Shown here: positions 59,869 through 64,000 of the stretch, in pieces | How positions within the stretch are numbered: position 1 is the first letter of the stretch | How the letters are laid out: each line of letters begins with the position of its first letter | From: Peribacillus tepidiphilus | Lineage (GTDB): Bacteria > Bacillota > Bacilli > Bacillales > DSM-1321 | Reading direction: 5' to 3' | Length of the DNA stretch: 64,000 nucleotides | Assembly: GCF_009466385.1 (NCBI RefSeq) | Contig: NZ_WIAQ01000005.1 | Location: 60,968-124,967 of the forward strand | The notes under the pieces: model-generated | Told to the model about the DNA's origin: nothing | The model's database searches: none | Seen by the model: only the letters and a program-made list of their open reading frames with translations | Position numbers and translations under genes: made by a program

Positions 59869-60141
59869 TGTATACCATATCTCTACATAAGAAGATAATA
59901 AAAGAATCGTGATTAGAACATTTATGGTGCGAAAAATTTTAGGATGTCGCTCTTCAGGAATTTCTTTTTGTAGACATAGTCTGTTTGTCATATTGTTAAA
60001 AATATATAAAATAAATCCAGCAAACAAAATATAGTATATTGAAATTGAAGAGAGCACTCTAAACTTCACCCCTAACGGACTTTCTACTGTATCATTACGA
60101 TACCAAATATTATTGAAAAAAGATAGTATCAAAGTTTTCAA
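59866..60141 (-). CDS. Hypothetical membrane protein, 91 aa
   Basis: Two predicted membrane helices (about 31-50, IYYILFAGFILYIFNN, and 70-90, FRTINVLITILLLSSYVEIW) joined by a charged EIPEERHPKI loop. I do not recognise the family. The ribosome binding site upstream is weak, and the stop codon joins the dispersed repeat, so the reading frame may have been shortened. It lies just downstream of the DUF3267 gene on the same strand. Confidence 0.5.
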   Translation of the reverse strand: MKTLILSFFNNIWYRNDTVESPLGVKFRVLSSISIYYILFAGFILYIFNNMTNRLCLQKEIPEERHPKIFRTINVLITILLLSSYVEIWYT

Positions 60142-60184
60142 GTATTAAAAAATACAAAAACAGCATCTTAATAGATGCTGTGAG

Positions 60185-60724
60185 TTAGTCTTTAGATACC
60201 AGAATCTCATAACCTTCTTCATTTTCTTCAACGTAGCACTGGTTTGGAGAACCAAGGATATTTTTCACGTAGATGAAATCTGAAACGCATAATCCCATAT
60301 GCAAAGATAGTAAAATCGTAAAGTAATGGGCATAATGAAAGTACGTATAAGCACAAACGGATAATAGTGTTGTGATGACCACAAATGGAGTCAAAAGAGC
60401 TATAATAAAAATAGATTTTGAAACCGGCTCTATTAGTCGGACTTTTACATATGGAATGAAACTGGCAAACCCCGTTGAAACCTTGACCTTTTTCATTTGG
60501 TTTAGTAATGGAAGGAAATGCAAGACTTTATGCGCTGGATATATAAATAGGATGCCTAGTAAAAACCAAAGTATGTGTTTGTCATAAAGCTTGGACTCTG
60601 AAATTGCAATGCTAATAACCGTATAGATCGTAATAAAGGATAACAGCATTGTAAATAATGATAAAATCATGATGCGGTGCATTCCGTATTGCTTTGTTAA
60701 ATTAATCGATTTCCAGCAATTCAT
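60185..60724 (-). CDS. DUF3267-like membrane protein (yhaJ position)
   Basis: A protein of about 179 aa with four membrane helices. It resembles DUF3267 membrane proteins, which usually carry an HExxH-like zinc motif; here the segment reads PAHKVLHFLP, with Lys in place of Glu, so metalloprotease activity is doubtful. It lies where the yhaJ/yhaK genes sit in B. subtilis, between prsA and yhaI. The ATG at 60724 is preferred over a TTG nine bases upstream, but GGAGG fits neither spacing well. Confidence 0.6.
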   Translation of the reverse strand: MNCWKSINLTKQYGMHRIMILSLFTMLLSFITIYTVISIAISESKLYDKHILWFLLGILFIYPAHKVLHFLPLLNQMKKVKVSTGFASFIPYVKVRLIEPVSKSIFIIALLTPFVVITTLLSVCAYTYFHYAHYFTILLSLHMGLCVSDFIYVKNILGSPNQCYVEENEEGYEILVSKD

Positions 60725-60865
60725 AAATTGCAAACAACCTCCAAGTGGAGAGATTTTAAAATTACTTACATACTGTACGATGTTCCTTGAAAAAAATCAA
60801 TAGGGTATTTTGAAGTATTTGTGTAAACTTTTTTTGGAAAATGGAAAGCATGAGAGGAGAAAATA

Positions 60866-61204
60866 ATGAAGAACCTGCAAGAACAAATAGAGCAGCTTCA
60901 ATTCCAGCAGCAAATTCTGCTGCTGATGTTAAAGGATTCCAAGCATCAATTATACTATCTAATTGTGAAAAAAAATCTTACAAAGAAGGAAACAGAGGAA
61001 CTGTTAAAAACATGTGAAGAATTGAGCATGAAATATAAAAAACAAAAAGCGGAGGGATACCTACACTTTAGTCCGCTTCTTTTTGAATTACAAAGTAAGC
61101 TACCCTCCAAAATTGAGGTTGCTGAATTGGTTGAAGCCTGTTTAAAACAAGGAGTATTTCAATCCCTCATGAGAGAGATGAAGAATCTGCTTGTAGACGG
61201 TTAA
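60866..61204 (+). CDS. yhaI: YhaI-family protein (DUF1878)
   Basis: A 112-aa helical cytosolic protein (B. subtilis YhaI has 113). Its N-terminus [20 protein letters not shown] and the [20 protein letters not shown] segment suggest a coiled coil and a helical bundle. The ATG follows GAGAGGAG. It is convergent with hpr, and the two stop codons overlap within four bases. Function is unknown. Confidence 0.85.
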   Translation: MKNLQEQIEQLQFQQQILLLMLKDSKHQLYYLIVKKNLTKKETEELLKTCEELSMKYKKQKAEGYLHFSPLLFELQSKLPSKIEVAELVEACLKQGVFQSLMREMKNLLVDG

Positions 61205-61779
61205 ACCGTCTCGACTTCTTTTTCTTTCTTTATTTTTGAAAGTTTCCCGTTCTTTTCTTCAAATTCCTTTTCAATGTTGGAGAAAGAACGTTCAAAAATT
61301 TTCATAAAGTCTTCTCCATAAATATTTCGGATAATCGCCATCATTTCAATCATATCCGGGAACCTGCCGTATAGCTCGTGGAGAGGCAAGGCTCCTGAAA
61401 AAACGGCATTTTTACTAGGGTCATAGGCTTCCATCAGCTTTAGTAAAATTTTTTCACCCTCTTCAGTAATTTGAATGTACGTATTCCTTTTATCGTTCTC
61501 TTTTTTGGAGAATTTCAAAAGTCCCCGCTCTTCAAGCTTCTTTGAAAAGTTAAAGGCAGTTGATACGTGCATTACACCGAATTTTGCGACATCAGAAATA
61601 GAAGCACCATTTAAATGGTAAGAGATCCAAAGAATGTGATGTTCGTTAATGTTCAGATCGTATGGTTTAATCCATTGCTGCCAGTCTTTTTCAATAGATT
61701 TCCATAATGCTTTGCTAAGCTGTGCTACTCTTTGGCTAAAGAGCATAGCTTCTTTCATAGAATAATTTTTTTCTTGCAT
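61201..61779 (-). CDS. hpr: Transition-state regulator Hpr/ScoC (MarR family)
   Basis: A 192-aa MarR-type winged-helix protein with [40 protein letters not shown] and [20 protein letters not shown] making the HTH and wing. ScoC represses extracellular protease, peptide permease and early sporulation genes in B. subtilis, as a dimer. It is slightly shorter than the 203-aa B. subtilis protein at the C-terminus. Neighbours yhaI and yhaH are conserved. Confidence 0.93.
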   Translation of the reverse strand: MQEKNYSMKEAMLFSQRVAQLSKALWKSIEKDWQQWIKPYDLNINEHHILWISYHLNGASISDVAKFGVMHVSTAFNFSKKLEERGLLKFSKKENDKRNTYIQITEEGEKILLKLMEAYDPSKNAVFSGALPLHELYGRFPDMIEMMAIIRNIYGEDFMKIFERSFSNIEKEFEEKNGKLSKIKKEKEVETV

Positions 61780-61973
61780 CTAAAATGCTCACCTACTTTT
61801 AGGAGTCTTTACCATTTATTATGACAATAAAATAATAATTTTTAAAGATAAAATTAACAAAATTTTTAGAAATTTTAATGATTTTTTTGAAAAAATTATC
61901 AAAATATATAAAATGACGATTAGTCTAAAAAAACACAAGGAATAACCGAGAAGGAAAATAGGTGTCTGTCTGC

Positions 61974-62360
61974 TTATTCGTTGATTTTTTTCAAAGAATT
62001 TACTGAACTAGTGACCATAATCGCTTCTAACTCTGACAAAGCGCTTTCAATTTCCTTCATTTTTAATCCGATTTCTTCTTTATGAGGTTCGATGTTTTCT
62101 TTCCAATTTTGAATGAGGATCTTTACATCAGAAATGAAATCCTTCATACTTTCTTTACTGACATTGGATGCTGTTATTGCTTCGTCTTTCATTTCCTTGA
62201 TCTGCTCTGTCATTTCTGTTATCAATGACATGATCTCTTCTATATTCTTATTAATGCGTTTTCTTAAATCCTTTCCAGAAGCTGGTGCATATAGTAATGT
62301 GCTGACTCCGGCAATCAATGCTCCTGTTAAAAATCCCGTTAAGATTGATTTTGCTTTCAT
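61974..62360 (-). CDS. yhaH: YhaH, YtxH-domain protein
   Basis: A 128-aa protein from the second of two ATGs, eight bases after AGAGGTG. It has one N-terminal membrane helix with the YtxH pattern (ILTGFLTGALIAGVSTLLYA then PASGKDLRKRI) and a long charged helical tail. YtxH-domain proteins are small stress-linked envelope proteins without known activity. It is next to hpr as in B. subtilis. An in-frame extension upstream lacks a ribosome binding site. Confidence 0.85.
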   Translation of the reverse strand: MKAKSILTGFLTGALIAGVSTLLYAPASGKDLRKRINKNIEEIMSLITEMTEQIKEMKDEAITASNVSKESMKDFISDVKILIQNWKENIEPHKEEIGLKMKEIESALSELEAIMVTSSVNSLKKINE

Positions 62361-62696
62361 CATTTTCACCTCTTTTCTATATTTTTCTACAAAAATTTTA
62401 TAAAACCTTCTATGAGTTAAAAACATTTTTAAAGATGTTAAAAATAAAAAGGTAAAATGAATCCTTATTATACTTGTATATCACAATATAACAAAATTAA
62501 ACAATTTTCTAGTTTTTGTTTATGTTATCGGACAATAATGAGCAATTGTTTAAGGAAATTGTGCATGTTAGATTGATACCTTTCGGATCGGGGATTAAGT
62601 CCGTATAATTGTGTAAAAAGAAAAGGGGTCAAATCAATCCCTCTTGGTTACAATGGTTTATGCCAATTAAATCATTGTGAAGCGAGGAGATTAGAA

Positions 62697-63866
62697 ATGA
62701 CCCAATTACAGTTTAACCTAAATATGGACCTTTTAAAAGATTCGGTAATGAACTCTAACATTGATGCAGTAGTAAAATCAACAATTGTCCTAGTATTGAA
62801 TGAGTATATGGAACAAGAGCGTGACGAGTATTTACAAGCTGAGGCATACGAACGTAACGTAAACCGCCGTGACTACAGAAATGGGTACTATGAGCGCGAC
62901 TTGGTGATGAGTATTGGAAAAATTAATTTAAGGGTTCCACGTACACGCAATGGTGATTTTGCCCCGTCCGTTTTTGAACGTTATGCACGAGTGGATCAAG
63001 CTTTTGTTTTATCCATGCTAGAGATGGTTGTGAATGGTGTCTCTACACGTAAAGTAACAAATGTTGTGGAACAATTATGCGGAGAACAAGTCTCTAAATC
63101 CTTTGTTTCCTCCCTAACAGAAAAGCTAGATCCAATCGTTAGACAATGGGCTAACCGCCCATTAAATGTCCAATACTACGCTTATATATTTGTAGATGCC
63201 ATGTATATCAAGGTGCGTGAGCACGATAAAGTAGTTTCAAAAGCTGTGTATATCGCAACAGGAATTAATCAAGCACAAAAAAGAGAAGTCATCGGCTTTA
63301 AAGTCGATCATAAAGAAAGTTATGAAGCATGGCGGGAATTTTTCACCGAGTTAAAGTCAAGGGGGTTACAATCTCCTAAGCTTGTTATCTCAGATGCACA
63401 TGAAGGGTTAAAGAAAGCGATCGGAAAAGAGTTTATTGGAACATCATGGCAGCGCTGCACAGTCCATTTTAAACGAAATATAATCGATAAGCTTCCTAAA
63501 AAAGGAATGGAGGAAGTCATTGTCAATTTAAAAAGGATATTTGACGCTGTAAAGGAAGAGGATGCCCGATTATTTCGCGATGAGTTTTTTAAGAGCTATG
63601 AAGAAAATCCCAAACTTGAAAAGGCATTGGAGACTCTAGATGAGGGGTTCGAAGAAGCCATACAATATTTAAGTCAACCAGAAAAATGGCATCGATTAAT
63701 CCACAGTACAAATTCACTGGAACGTCTAAATCAAGAAGTTCGCAGACGCGAAAGAGTCATCCGAATATTTCCGAATACCCAGTCAGCTTATCGGCTAATT
63801 GGAGCTGTCTTAATGGATTATGATGAGGCACAAGCTAAAAAAAGAACAATCTTCATGAAAAAATAG
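62697..63866 (+). CDS. IS256-family transposase
   Basis: A 389-aa DDE transposase of the IS256/mutator type. It has the N-terminal RRDYRNGYYERDL and VPRTRNGDFAPSVFERYAR blocks, the DDE residues in FVDAMYIKV (Asp), LVISDAHEGLKKA (Asp) and NSLERLNQEVRRRERVIRIF (Glu), and the C/H region WQRCTVHFKRN. Length is normal for the family, and I see no frameshift or stop, so the element may be active. The ATG follows GCGAGGAG. Confidence 0.95.
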   Translation: MTQLQFNLNMDLLKDSVMNSNIDAVVKSTIVLVLNEYMEQERDEYLQAEAYERNVNRRDYRNGYYERDLVMSIGKINLRVPRTRNGDFAPSVFERYARVDQAFVLSMLEMVVNGVSTRKVTNVVEQLCGEQVSKSFVSSLTEKLDPIVRQWANRPLNVQYYAYIFVDAMYIKVREHDKVVSKAVYIATGINQAQKREVIGFKVDHKESYEAWREFFTELKSRGLQSPKLVISDAHEGLKKAIGKEFIGTSWQRCTVHFKRNIIDKLPKKGMEEVIVNLKRIFDAVKEEDARLFRDEFFKSYEENPKLEKALETLDEGFEEAIQYLSQPEKWHRLIHSTNSLERLNQEVRRRERVIRIFPNTQSAYRLIGAVLMDYDEAQAKKRTIFMKK

Positions 63867-63887
63867 AAGGCATGCGCGAAGCGCGAA

Positions 63888-63933
63888 ATTTTATTTGATT
63901 GGTAGGGGGTACCCCCTACCAATCAAATAAAAT
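63888..63933. repeat. 46-bp perfect palindrome at the IS256 right side
   Basis: The two 23-bp halves meet at GGTACC (63908-63913) with no loop and no mismatch; outer parts are ATTTTATTTGATTGGTAGGG and its complement. It lies 22 bp after the transposase stop and may act as a bidirectional terminator. Confidence 0.85.
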
Positions 63934-64000
63934 CAATCAACAAACAAAAATAGGTTGAAACCTTGTAATTTGTATTTTACACAATATTAAGGACTTGACT

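Larger units (their letters stand above)
62592..64000 (+). mobile_element. IS256-family insertion sequence
   Basis: The left end GGATTAAGTCCGTATAATTG then TGTAAAA is inverted-complementary to the right end, whose minus strand reads AGTCAAGTCCTTAATATTGT then GTAAAA (63973-64000). Between them lies one transposase gene and a palindrome. The right inverted repeat reaches the last base of the window, so the exact boundary and target duplication cannot be seen. It sits upstream of yhaH, where the B. subtilis order is broken. Confidence 0.88.

Overview
The window comes from a low-GC, endospore-forming Firmicute of the Bacillaceae. The evidence is AGGAGG-type ribosome binding sites with many TTG/GTG starts, an S-box and a THI-box riboswitch, spore genes (an alpha/beta SASP and three tiny YjcZ-type peptides), and long gene order shared with Bacillus subtilis: bmrC-bmrD ... 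sspB ... yheE ... yheB-yheA-yhaX-hemZ-yhaR-yhzD-yhaQ-yhaP-yhaO-yhaN-yhaM-yhaL-prsA-(DUF3267)-yhaI-hpr-yhaH. That block fills about 31.4-62.4 kb. It carries local insertions: fumC, msmX with its regulator, a CsoR-type repressor, a ferritin-like protein and an MFS pump. An IS256-family element lies beyond yhaH and runs to the window end.

The first 31 kb is mostly transport and signalling. There are three CorA-family channels and two MpfA-like CNNM/CorC proteins, which suggests strong investment in Mg2+ homeostasis. It also holds an S-box-controlled amino-acid ABC transporter, a Fur-box-controlled feoA-feoB-small Cys-rich peptide operon, modAB, a Sco protein, a CheY-CheX pair, a KtrB-type K+ channel beside a decayed relative, a YtvI-like permease, DedA, a CDF exporter with Mn-type motifs, TPP riboswitch-thiT, and the sigY-yxlC-yxlD-yxlE operon behind a near-consensus SigY promoter.

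From 31.4 kb, bmrCD (heterodimeric multidrug ABC exporter) sits behind a 24-aa leader peptide and two intrinsic-terminator-like hairpins, the layout expected for ribosome-mediated attenuation. Downstream genes cover the TCA cycle (fumC), spore protection, sugar uptake energisation (msmX with a cre-like site), haem synthesis (hemZ), an Na+-type ABC exporter (yhaQP), DNA and RNA processing (yhaO, yhaN, yhaM), protein secretion (prsA) and the transition-state regulator Hpr/ScoC.

The less ordinary signals are non-coding. (1) A 125-bp nearly palindromic element occurs twice, 96% identical, and at both sites it is flanked by two copies of a locus-specific terminator hairpin. (2) Two arrays of 21-bp tandem repeats share the core ATATCGGTCGT. 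(3) Both MpfA-like genes have a strong Shine-Dalgarno separated from a TTG start by a stem-loop that leaves the same 11-nt effective spacing. (4) A short repeat sits directly on the stop codons of three unrelated genes, and a second repeat family does the same at a fourth gene. (5) Several gene remnants are present (KtrB fragment, histidine-kinase tail, frameshifted MerR). No tRNA, rRNA, CRISPR array or prophage was seen.
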